Source: a bacterium (GTDB lineage: Bacteria > Bdellovibrionota_C > UBA2361 > RFPC01). Taken from it: a stretch of DNA of 62,756 bases. Below the pieces are notes generated by a model. That model worked only from the letters and a program-made list of their open reading frames with translations, ran no database searches and had not been told where the DNA came from. The stretch is from the NCBI GenBank assembly GCA_030431715.1, contig JAUIIO010000007.1:97756-160511 (forward strand), written 5' to 3'. Below, in pieces: positions 40,089 through 47,745 of the stretch (position 1 is its first letter; every line of letters starts with the position of its first letter). Both the position numbers and the translations under genes were made by a program.

Positions 40089-41627
40089 ATGGTTTCAGAG
40101 TATGATACGGTGAGCTTTCTTTGTCGTAAAGAGAGTTATCCGCATGAAGTGAGTGAGGTGATACACCTTGAGACACACATCTCGCATGTGTTTTTGGCAG
40201 GGGTGTATGCCTATAAACTCAAAAAAGCAGTTACCCTTCCGTTTCTTGATTTTTCGACACTACCTCTCCGTAAAGAATACACGCTTAGAGAGTTTGAGCT
40301 TAATACGCGATATGCTCCTGAGCTGTACCTAGGTGTAGAAGAGCTAAGTTATAACGGGGAGACCTTGTCTTGGAATGATAAGAGTAGCGGTGATCCAGTT
40401 GCGTATCTACTAAAAATGCACCGATTTGAAGAAAGTCACCTTGGTGAAAATCTCTTTCGTTCGGGTACTGTTACGCAAGATGCATTAAACGTATTCATAG
40501 ACCGTATAGCAGCGTTTCATAAGAGCGCCGTTAAGACTCCTCAGTACTTTTCTCCATCTGATTTAGAAAAGTACTTCATTGAGTGTTTTGAGGATCTCCC
40601 CGCCAAAGATAACGTGGGAGAGCTTCGCCAAAAAGTTTTTGAACTCATCAGTCGTTACCGTGAACTGATGCTTGCTCGAAAGCGTGAAGGTTTTGTGCGA
40701 CATGTGCACGGAGACCTTCATCCCGGAAATATATGTTTATTTCATGATAAGCTGTTAGCGTTTGATGGTGTTGAGTTCTTAGATGAGTATGCCTGTACAG
40801 ATACTTGGGCAGATATTGCCTTTTTAATTATGGATCTCTCGTATCACCGTTATAATCAGTATATCTATCCAATCTTAAATAGATATCTTGAGCAAACAGG
40901 TGACTATGCAGGCCTTAGGCTGCTACCACTTTTTGTCGCCTACCGGGCTCTGGTCAGAGCCAAGGTCTCCTCTATTCGCCTGCGGCAACAGCGCCTGAGT
41001 GCACAAGATAGTGACAAGATAGCTGGCTCAGTCCGAAATCACGTACAATTCGCCAACAAAGTTCTACATCAATCTATACCTTCGCAGGTAATACTTATTG
41101 GTGGTTTCTCTGGAAGTGGGAAATCAAGTCTTGGTAGAGAGATAGCCAGTTGCTACGGCTTCCTTCATCTTCGATCAGATGTGGTCCGAAAACAGCTTGC
41201 TGGTTGTCAGCCTCGCGATTCTCTTGATGAGAAATTCTATACCCCTGAGTTTTCAAGGAGAGCTTACAAGCGTCTGTATGAACTTGCAGAAATGGGGATT
41301 TCGCTTGGGTACCATGTTGTTATTGATGCCGTACACGGTGACTCCGAGCAGAGAGATGAAGCTTGCAGATGGGCTCGTTCTGTTTCGGAGGATCCCTTGT
41401 TTCTCTGGTGTGAGGTGCCCCAAGTTGTTGCCGAACAAAGATTAAAGGAGCGACAGGGGGATGCTTCTGATGCCGACGCAGACATTTTGCGATTACAGAT
41501 GAAAAAACTACGTAAGCCACAGAGCGGCTGGAGAAGTGTTGATATGTCTAAGGATTGGAAGGTAGGAGTAGAGAAGCTCTTACATCATCCTTCTAAAGCA
41601 ACGAGCTCTTCAAAATTCCTATTTTGA
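40089..41627 (+). CDS. Fused aminoglycoside-phosphotransferase-like kinase and AAA ATP-binding domain
   Basis: 512 residues in two domains. Residues about 30-310 are an APH/choline-kinase-like fold with the catalytic loop VHGDLHPGNICLF and the metal-binding LLAFDGVEF. Residues about 330-500 are a P-loop kinase-like domain: ILIGGFSGSGKSSLGREIAS and a LRSDVVRKQLAG motif as in gluconate or shikimate kinase-like enzymes. This fused architecture is widespread as an uncharacterised family. Its 3' end overlaps the convergent patatin gene by 43 bases. Substrate unknown. Confidence 0.87.
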   Translation: MVSEYDTVSFLCRKESYPHEVSEVIHLETHISHVFLAGVYAYKLKKAVTLPFLDFSTLPLRKEYTLREFELNTRYAPELYLGVEELSYNGETLSWNDKSSGDPVAYLLKMHRFEESHLGENLFRSGTVTQDALNVFIDRIAAFHKSAVKTPQYFSPSDLEKYFIECFEDLPAKDNVGELRQKVFELISRYRELMLARKREGFVRHVHGDLHPGNICLFHDKLLAFDGVEFLDEYACTDTWADIAFLIMDLSYHRYNQYIYPILNRYLEQTGDYAGLRLLPLFVAYRALVRAKVSSIRLRQQRLSAQDSDKIAGSVRNHVQFANKVLHQSIPSQVILIGGFSGSGKSSLGREIASCYGFLHLRSDVVRKQLAGCQPRDSLDEKFYTPEFSRRAYKRLYELAEMGISLGYHVVIDAVHGDSEQRDEACRWARSVSEDPLFLWCEVPQVVAEQRLKERQGDASDADADILRLQMKKLRKPQSGWRSVDMSKDWKVGVEKLLHHPSKATSSSKFLF

Positions 41628-42775
41628 TGGAATTCGATCTGGGCTCGGCTCTTTAAGAGTTGGGTGGTTTCATTGTACCCACGTTCAATCAGTCCGTGAA
41701 TATAGTCAGGATCAAGAGCCACGTAGCTCATAACCTCATATGCGAGATCTTCGCCGAGCTTATTTTGTAAAATCTTAAATATTGGCCATGTCGGACCAAC
41801 AGCTTCAATAAACTTTCTTGTCGACTTGGAAACGGCTTGTTTTAGAATAGGCCCAAATGGCTGTTTGTTTCGAACAATAAAGGTGTCAGGTGGACGCATA
41901 CAAAATGTTTCAAGACCAGCCGGAACTTCCCAATCGGGTCTTGTATCGTGTGCTTCTTGATATTGATCGAACCAGAAAAGACGTCCAGAGATATCGATAA
42001 CAATAACTCGTTCAGCCCCAAGACGTACCGCCGGATCCACTGGGACGTTTTGAGAGATCCCACCGTCAACGAGCCTTACCTGCCCGTGTTCCGTATCAAG
42101 CTCCACGGGTGGTAGAACAGAGGGGAGTGCGGCAGAAGCAAAGCCATGTTTTGCGGTTAGTTTAGGAACATTGCAAACTTGAAAAGATGCTCCGGAGAGA
42201 AGCTCGTCATCTAGAGTTTTATGTGAACTCAAAAACAGGAGCGGTTTTCGTTCTTCGCCTTCCATGGTTGTAATAACAGCCATTGCTTCAAGCTTTGGAT
42301 CTCTATCTTCAGGGGCCAGCCCTCCATGACGTTTTAAAACCTCATCAACTTGAGTCATCAGCGGAGTGGGATCAAAGATTGAATCTGAAGTTGGTTTGGG
42401 GCCGGGTGAGAGATATTGCCATGCAGCGATTCTGATAGCTCGAAAGAAGGCCATCGATGGCGAGCCCGAGAACGTGTTTCGAAAAGTACGCATTCGCCAC
42501 AATGATTCGATCTCGCCAACAGCTTCTTTTAATCCGTTATCGATACACGCTCCGAGAATGAGCCCATTAATAGATCCAATACTGCTTCCAACTATAATTG
42601 AGATGTGCTGATCGTTTCGCTCAAGATATGGAATGAGTGCCTTGAGCGCACCCGCCTGATACGCTGCACGAGACCCTCCACCAGAAAGAACAAGACCAAG
42701 TTTCCCCTCAAGAGGTTGCGATCCGGGCTTTTTACGGATGGCATTTTTATCGGTGGATCTTGGGCGTGGTCTCAT
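41585..42775 (-). CDS. Patatin-like phospholipase
   Basis: A 396-residue esterase of the patatin family. The oxyanion loop is SGGGSRAAYQAGAL, the nucleophile is the Ser in GSSIG, and the catalytic Asp lies in VDGGISQNVP, giving the Ser-Asp dyad. No signal peptide is visible; the N-terminal 25 residues are basic (RPRPRSTDKNAIRKK), so it is probably cytoplasmic or peripheral on the membrane. The C-terminal 100 residues are less typical. The 3' end overlaps the convergent kinase gene by 43 bases. Confidence 0.9.
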   Translation of the reverse strand: MRPRPRSTDKNAIRKKPGSQPLEGKLGLVLSGGGSRAAYQAGALKALIPYLERNDQHISIIVGSSIGSINGLILGACIDNGLKEAVGEIESLWRMRTFRNTFSGSPSMAFFRAIRIAAWQYLSPGPKPTSDSIFDPTPLMTQVDEVLKRHGGLAPEDRDPKLEAMAVITTMEGEERKPLLFLSSHKTLDDELLSGASFQVCNVPKLTAKHGFASAALPSVLPPVELDTEHGQVRLVDGGISQNVPVDPAVRLGAERVIVIDISGRLFWFDQYQEAHDTRPDWEVPAGLETFCMRPPDTFIVRNKQPFGPILKQAVSKSTRKFIEAVGPTWPIFKILQNKLGEDLAYEVMSYVALDPDYIHGLIERGYNETTQLLKSRAQIEFHQNRNFEELVALEG

Positions 42776-43099
42776 AATTGGCTAAGCTCTTTTTGTCTAT
42801 TTCATAGTATCGACACAATCTGTCATTTACTTGAGATTTCAAACACTTAGGTTTATTATACTATTAAGATGCAAAACGCGACAGAAAGGGGCCTTCTTTT
42901 TATAGTGCTCATATCGAGTAAGGTTCTGGAATTGCAAAGTATTTTGTGCACTGTGTGTTTGCGGAGAGCTTTTTCTCTTTGTCCTTATCCTCCTCTTTAT
43001 CTTGCGCCTGCGCATCAATGTGGGGCTTTGGTGCAGGGTGTATTATGAGGACTAAGAGGAAGTGCAAGAGGAAGATTAAGAGGAAGAGAGTAGGGGGCT
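42776..43099. other. Gap containing hexamer-periodic repeat R3
   Basis: 324 bases between the patatin start and cmk. The right half is the R3 array. The left half contains T-rich sequence with no gene or clear promoter that I can identify. Confidence 0.6.
42975..43090. repeat. Hexamer-periodic inverted repeat (copy R3)
   Basis: The left arm reads in 6-base words TCCTTA, TCCTCC, TCTTTA, TCTTGC, GCCTGC; the right arm reads GGAAGT, GCAAGA, GGAAGA, TTAAGA, GGAAGA. The arms are complementary in composition and phase, but the pairing is less exact than in R1 and R2. It ends about ten bases before cmk. Confidence 0.6.
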
Positions 43100-43807
43100 G
43101 TGTTGGAGAATAGGAAGGTTGTTACGATTGATGGGCTTGCAGGTACGGGCAAGTCAACGATCTCGTCAAAGCTTGCAAAGAAGTCGGGCTTTATCCTCTT
43201 TAGTTCCGGGTTGCTCTACCGAACTACCGCATACCTTGCGCTTAGCGCTAATGTCGATCCTTCAGATGGAGCGGCCGTAGCTAAAGTGCTTAAGGAGAAT
43301 ACCCTTTTGCTTGATCTGGACGAAAAAAACCGTGCGATCGTTCTCTTAAATGGTGAGCGTGTAGCAGCGGACCTCTATAAGCCCGCAATCTCAGAGGCAA
43401 CGTCGATCGCTTCTGCTCATCCGGAGGTGCGAGCGCTCTTACTTAAACCTCAGCATGACGCTTTCCCGGGGCGCGATATTATCGCTGAGGGCCGTGACAT
43501 GGGCAGTGTCGTTTTCCCGGACGCCGACATGAAGTTTTTTATTGAGGTCGATGAGCCAATTAAAGTTAAGAGGCGAATCGAGCAGATGTGTGCAGGCAAA
43601 ACGCTCTCTGAAGATGAGCTTAACCAGTTGAAAAAAGACATGAAAAAGGAGATTTCGGAGCGAGATGCCCGTGATGCCAGCCGAAGCCACTGCCCAGCAG
43701 TATGTCAGCCCGATATGGAGCTTATAAATAATTCATCTGAGCCATTGGAAAATGTTGTGCAAAACATGTATAACCTGCTGGTGGCTAAGGGAATTATTCG
43801 GAGCTAG
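43100..43807 (+). CDS. cmk: Cytidylate kinase
   Basis: Phosphorylates CMP and dCMP for nucleotide synthesis. 235 residues from GTG 43,100 (TTG 43,103 also possible). The P-loop is DGLAGTGKST, then a FSSGLLYRTTAYLAL helix for CMP recognition, EGRDMGSVVFP, and the lid region IKVKRRIEQM. The gene order cmk-rpsA is common in bacteria and holds here. The repeat R3 directly upstream leaves little room for a promoter close to the start. Confidence 0.94.
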   Translation: MLENRKVVTIDGLAGTGKSTISSKLAKKSGFILFSSGLLYRTTAYLALSANVDPSDGAAVAKVLKENTLLLDLDEKNRAIVLLNGERVAADLYKPAISEATSIASAHPEVRALLLKPQHDAFPGRDIIAEGRDMGSVVFPDADMKFFIEVDEPIKVKRRIEQMCAGKTLSEDELNQLKKDMKKEISERDARDASRSHCPAVCQPDMELINNSSEPLENVVQNMYNLLVAKGIIRS

Positions 43808-43813
43808 CAAGTC

Positions 43814-43876
43814 AGCCCCCTGCTGTCGGCTTCGGTAACTTCAGTTTTCCTTAAGCCTCCGGGGGCGATGTTTTTA
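43814..43876 (+). terminator. Possible intrinsic terminator after cmk
   Basis: GCCCCC (43,815-43,820) and GGGGGC (43,861-43,866) form the base of a long stem-loop followed by GATGTTTTTA. The loop is long (40 bases) and could hold a smaller hairpin. It would part cmk from rpsA. Confidence 0.35.
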
Positions 43877-44069
43877 GAGAGATGAGAGGGGTTATACGAA
43901 ACGCCCCTGTAATTGGTCTTGGGTCCATAAAGGATCGTTAAGTCTTAATTTTTCTTTTAAAGCATTTTTGAGGAAGTTTCTTATTCGACGTCGTAATGGT
44001 GCTCTTCGTCGGTGAGTTATTTTCTTTTTTTTGAAAGTTAACAAAGCACCGCGCATAAAAGAAAAACAT

Positions 44070-45770
44070 ATGGAATCAACAGGCGAAACATCGGGTTCAT
44101 TTGCAAAGGAATTTGAATCCTACATGGAATCCCATCAGGGCGAAGATATCCGTCAGGGAAACATCGTAAAAGGTACGGTTACTGATCTCAGTAAAGATTT
44201 TGCAACCGTAGATATTGGATTTAAGACGGAAGGTCTTATTCCGACCGAACAGTTCAAAGACATCGACGGTAAGCTTACTGTTGCTGAAGGTGATGAGACA
44301 GAAGTCTATATCGTTCACCTTGAAAATGATTACGGTCAACTTGTACTCTCTCGTGAGCGCGCTCATCAGAAGCGTGTTTGGGCTGAGGTTGAGGAAAAGT
44401 TTAATAACAGTGAAAACGTTATTGGAACCATCGTTCAGAAAGTAAAAGGTGGTCTTCAAGTTGATATCGGTATTCCGGCGTTTCTTCCTGGCTCACAGGT
44501 TGATGTCCGCCCTCACCGTAACCTTGATAAATTCCTAGGTGAAAAACACGAGTTTAAAGTTCTAAAGATTACACGCGATAAGGGGAATATCGTTCTCTCT
44601 CGTCGTGCCCTTCTTGTTCAAGAGCGTGATGAGCTTCGTAGTGAGACTCTTAAAGTTCTCGGTGACGGAGTGGTGCTTGAGGGTGTTGTTAAGAACATCA
44701 CCGACTACGGAGCCTTTATCGATCTCGGTGGTATCGATGGTCTTCTTCATATCACTGATATCTCTTGGGGCAGAATCAATCACCCAGCAGATAAGCTGTC
44801 TGTAGGTGATAAGGTTCCTGTTGTTATCCTCAAGTATGATGAAGAGAAAGAGCGCGTTAGCCTCGGAATGAAACAGCTTGAAGAAGATCCGTGGAAAGAT
44901 GTTGAGCAGAAGTTTGCTCTTAACGCTACGGTAAAAGGAAAAGTAATAAGTATTACTGAGTACGGAGCATTCGTTGAGCTTGAAGAGGGAATCGAAGGGC
45001 TCGTTCACGTTTCAGAGATGAGTTGGAAGAAGGTACGTAACCCTGGAAAACTTCTCAGTGAAGGTGACGAGATCGAAGCGGTTGTTCTCGGAATTGATGA
45101 AGAGCAGCGACGTGTCAGCCTCGGCATGAAGCAACTTATGCCGAACCCTTGGGACGATCTTTCAGAAAAACTCCCTGTTGGATCAAAAGTCAAAGGGAAA
45201 GTTCGCTCAATTACTGAGTTCGGTATCTTTGTTGGTATCGATGACGGGATTGACGGTCTTGTTCACGTTTCTGATTTCTCTTGGACGAAGAGAATCAAGG
45301 ATCCAAAAGAGATTGCTGAGATCTACAACAAAGGTGATGAGATCGAAGCAGTTGTTCTTGATATCGATGTTGAGAACGAGCGTCTTAGCCTTGGTGTTAA
45401 GCAGCTTGATGAGGATCCATGGGATACTATCGCTCAGCGTTACCCTGTTGGTGCGAAAGTTAAGGGTAAGATTAGCTCTATTACTGACTTCGGTGTCTTC
45501 GTTGAGATTGAAGATGGTATTGAAGGGCTTATCCATAACTCGCAACTTGGTCTCAATAAAGAGCAGGAGCCAAAAGATGAGTTCTCTGTTGGTCAAGAGG
45601 TTGAATCAGAGGTTACCTCTGTTGACAGAGAAGAGCGTCGTATCAGCCTGTCCATTAGCGCTATGAACCGTAGAGGTGATGATAGCGATATGTCTGGATA
45701 TGTTCAGGACGAAGGAAGTGCGGTTACGTTTGGTGACCTCCTTCGTGACAAATTGGGAAGCAACGATTAG
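44070..45770 (+). CDS. rpsA: 30S ribosomal protein S1
   Basis: mRNA-binding ribosomal protein, 566 residues from the ATG at 44,070; an upstream TTG at 44,031 would add an unlikely basic segment. Six S1 motifs are visible in order: VKGTVTDLSKDFATVDIG, then IGTIVQKVKGGLQVDIG, and four close repeats beginning with NITDYGAFIDL, SITEYGAFVEL, SITEFGIFVGI and SITDFGVFVEI. Each of domains 3-5 ends in an ISW, MSW or FSW motif. Full length for the family. The start lacks a Shine-Dalgarno and has a long leader (about 260 bases), as expected for an autoregulated rpsA. Confidence 0.97.
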   Translation: MESTGETSGSFAKEFESYMESHQGEDIRQGNIVKGTVTDLSKDFATVDIGFKTEGLIPTEQFKDIDGKLTVAEGDETEVYIVHLENDYGQLVLSRERAHQKRVWAEVEEKFNNSENVIGTIVQKVKGGLQVDIGIPAFLPGSQVDVRPHRNLDKFLGEKHEFKVLKITRDKGNIVLSRRALLVQERDELRSETLKVLGDGVVLEGVVKNITDYGAFIDLGGIDGLLHITDISWGRINHPADKLSVGDKVPVVILKYDEEKERVSLGMKQLEEDPWKDVEQKFALNATVKGKVISITEYGAFVELEEGIEGLVHVSEMSWKKVRNPGKLLSEGDEIEAVVLGIDEEQRRVSLGMKQLMPNPWDDLSEKLPVGSKVKGKVRSITEFGIFVGIDDGIDGLVHVSDFSWTKRIKDPKEIAEIYNKGDEIEAVVLDIDVENERLSLGVKQLDEDPWDTIAQRYPVGAKVKGKISSITDFGVFVEIEDGIEGLIHNSQLGLNKEQEPKDEFSVGQEVESEVTSVDREERRISLSISAMNRRGDDSDMSGYVQDEGSAVTFGDLLRDKLGSND

Positions 45771-47023
45771 TCCTGCTTCTTAGAGAGGATCTCTATGAGG
45801 TCCTCTCTGATACCTTTAGCTATATACTGAGCGCCCTTCACAGATGGATGATAACCGTCGTCCTGAAAGAAGGGCGCTTTGTCGTTCTGGTTTCGAAACT
45901 TCTTTTCTAAATCTATTAGTGGCACCTCAAGGTCTTTGCTGACTTTTCGCATAACCGTATTGAGGTGTGTAATAAGAGCGCTCTTATGTGGCTCCATACC
46001 GTTTGGGTTGTGGAGAAAAGTTATGAATAGAGGCTCGGTGTCTTCAAGGCGGGCCAGTGTGGTAAGCGCTGTAAGGTTTCTTCTGTAGCGTTCACCGTTA
46101 TGCTCCTTAAGGAGATTAAGCTTTTCCGTTGGCATGTCCCTAATGCCGCTTTCTGTGCGCTGTAGTCTCTCTTGCTTGATGAAATATTTACCTATGCTGG
46201 TTTTAAGCATGTGTCCTAGGACACTTTGAAAGTAGAAGTTGCCGTAACCGATAGCACGTAAGTACTCCACCATTGAGCTAGAGAAGACGAGCTCTTTGTC
46301 TATGAATACTTCTGCTGGTTTTAAAGGACGCTCCTGTGCATCATTTCGGTTCTGATAGATGAGAAGATGAGTTGGGTTGTGTTGTGCAAGCTCAAAGTAG
46401 CTTTTAAGAAGAATTTGAACTGAGTTGTGGCCGTTATTGCCGGCATTTATAATTACAGTGTCTTTCTGGTCTTCTGCTAGAAAATTATCGAGAAGTGTTG
46501 CCCAAGTCTTGTCGTCACTTATCCTGTATCCAAAAGCCGAAGATCCGCCAAGTACAAAGAGTCGTGCGAGCTCAGGGCGATCTGCCCAATCCGCAACCCG
46601 CTTTTGGATTCGATATCCTTGCCTGTCGGTGTGATGTATAACCCCGGCATCTTTCCAAGTGTGGGAGTAGTCGTTTTTAGCCCCGAATAATATAGCTTTT
46701 TGCTGACCGTTCTTTCGATAAGATTCAAACTCATCATTGAGCGATGTTTGACGAAGGATCATTTCACAACCGGTCACTAATAGAGCCGTGGTTCCCCAGC
46801 TAATCAGCAAGTTTTTTGAAAGTCCTAGGCTCTGCTTTCTGAGGCACAGGATAGCTACGCCGGCCGCATAGAAAAGCGCTATTGCAGATGCGATACCCAG
46901 AAGAAGTGCATATTTAGCACTGTAAGGACCAAAAGATGGGAACTGGCTCGTGTGTAAAAAAAGGGGGAGTAGAAAAAGTGCAGGTGGCAGCAGTGCTAAA
47001 AAAAATGCTTGAACAAAAATCAC
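45767..47023 (-). CDS. Membrane-anchored SGNH/GDSL-family protein
   Basis: 418 residues from GTG 47,023. Residues 1-90 contain three to four membrane helices; the rest is a large SGNH-like domain. Motifs: LGGSSAFGYR (nucleophile Ser), NAGNNGHNS (Gly/Asn block), YQNRND (Asn block) and DGYHPSVKGAQYIA (Asp-x-x-His). Similar proteins act as O-acyl-esterases or acyltransferase partners on cell-surface glycans. Its stop overlaps rpsA by four bases, convergently. Substrate unknown. Confidence 0.8.
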   Translation of the reverse strand: MIFVQAFFLALLPPALFLLPLFLHTSQFPSFGPYSAKYALLLGIASAIALFYAAGVAILCLRKQSLGLSKNLLISWGTTALLVTGCEMILRQTSLNDEFESYRKNGQQKAILFGAKNDYSHTWKDAGVIHHTDRQGYRIQKRVADWADRPELARLFVLGGSSAFGYRISDDKTWATLLDNFLAEDQKDTVIINAGNNGHNSVQILLKSYFELAQHNPTHLLIYQNRNDAQERPLKPAEVFIDKELVFSSSMVEYLRAIGYGNFYFQSVLGHMLKTSIGKYFIKQERLQRTESGIRDMPTEKLNLLKEHNGERYRRNLTALTTLARLEDTEPLFITFLHNPNGMEPHKSALITHLNTVMRKVSKDLEVPLIDLEKKFRNQNDKAPFFQDDGYHPSVKGAQYIAKGIREDLIEILSKKQD

Positions 47024-47056
47024 CTGAGGATCTTATCATCCACTCCCATAAGGGGA

Positions 47057-47241
47057 CTAGTGTCTCTTCAAGTTAATTTTTACCGTTTTTTCAAACATCT
47101 TTGGCCCATCTTGCTCGTCTCCTCCCTCCCGAAATCCTCAAAATACTTCAGTATTCCTGCGGTTTCGCTCAGTCCGGGGACGAGCAATCTGAACCAAATC
47201 TGCTCGCCCTACCGGCAAAAATGAACTTGAAGAGACACTAG
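47057..47241. mobile_element. MITE-like element with inverted termini
   Basis: A 185-bp element ending in CTAG on both sides. The left terminus (CTAGTGTCTCTTCAAGTT and on through ATTTTTACCG) and the right terminus read inward match at 27 of 29 positions. Inside, TTTGG...CTTGCTCGTC pairs with GACGAGCAATCTGAACCAAA, and a central hairpin forms at CGAAATCC...AATACTTCAGTATT...GGTTTCG, so nearly the whole unit is palindromic. CTAG could be a 4-bp target duplication with termini starting TGTCTC. No transposase is present. Confidence 0.75.
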
Positions 47242-47257
47242 ATAACAAATTTTTCTT

Positions 47258-47644
47258 CTACTGGTTACCAATCTCAGAGAAGACCCTTGCGACATCCTCG
47301 GGGGAAAACGGCTTGGCAAGGAAGCCGTTTGCGCCGCTTGAAAGGGCAGCCCCAACTTCTTTGGTCGTGGCATGACCAGAAATGAGAATAAATGGAGTTT
47401 GAGGACAGTGTTCATTACGTTGAGAAAGCATGTCCATACCGTCATGCTCAGGCATTCTGAGATCTGAGAGAATGGCGTCATGGATGTGGGATTCAGCGCT
47501 ACTCAAATAGGCAAAAGCAGCCTCTGGATCGCTCATTCCCGTAACTTCAGCGCCAAGAGCTTTGAGCAGTAGTGAAAGCGCCGTAAGTACGCCACTTTCG
47601 TCATCAATAAGGAGGATTTTTTTATTTTCTAAACAACCTGTCAT
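47258..47644 (-). CDS. Single-domain response regulator
   Basis: A 128-residue receiver-domain protein. Metal-binding Asp14/Asp15 (LLIDDES), phospho-acceptor Asp61 (LSDLRMP), switch Ser89 (LISGH) and Lys111 (AKPFS) are all in place, so phosphorylation should be possible. There is no output domain, as in CheY/Spo0F-type phosphorelay proteins. No histidine kinase is nearby. It ends 17 bases from a MITE-like repeat, beyond which the same-strand SGNH gene starts. Confidence 0.9.
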   Translation of the reverse strand: MTGCLENKKILLIDDESGVLTALSLLLKALGAEVTGMSDPEAAFAYLSSAESHIHDAILSDLRMPEHDGMDMLSQRNEHCPQTPFILISGHATTKEVGAALSSGANGFLAKPFSPEDVARVFSEIGNQ

Positions 47645-47745
47645 AAAACGTAGGCGTTTACGCCCCTTCGTAGAGTGTATTTAAGGCACTGTAAGCGTTC
47701 AGAGTTTATTGTAAACCATTTTTTGATTTGATACCATCTTTTGCC

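Noticed and set aside
45178..45666. Long alternative-frame ORF within rpsA
   Set aside because: It is a frame shadow of the repeated S1 domains, which give long open frames in other phases.
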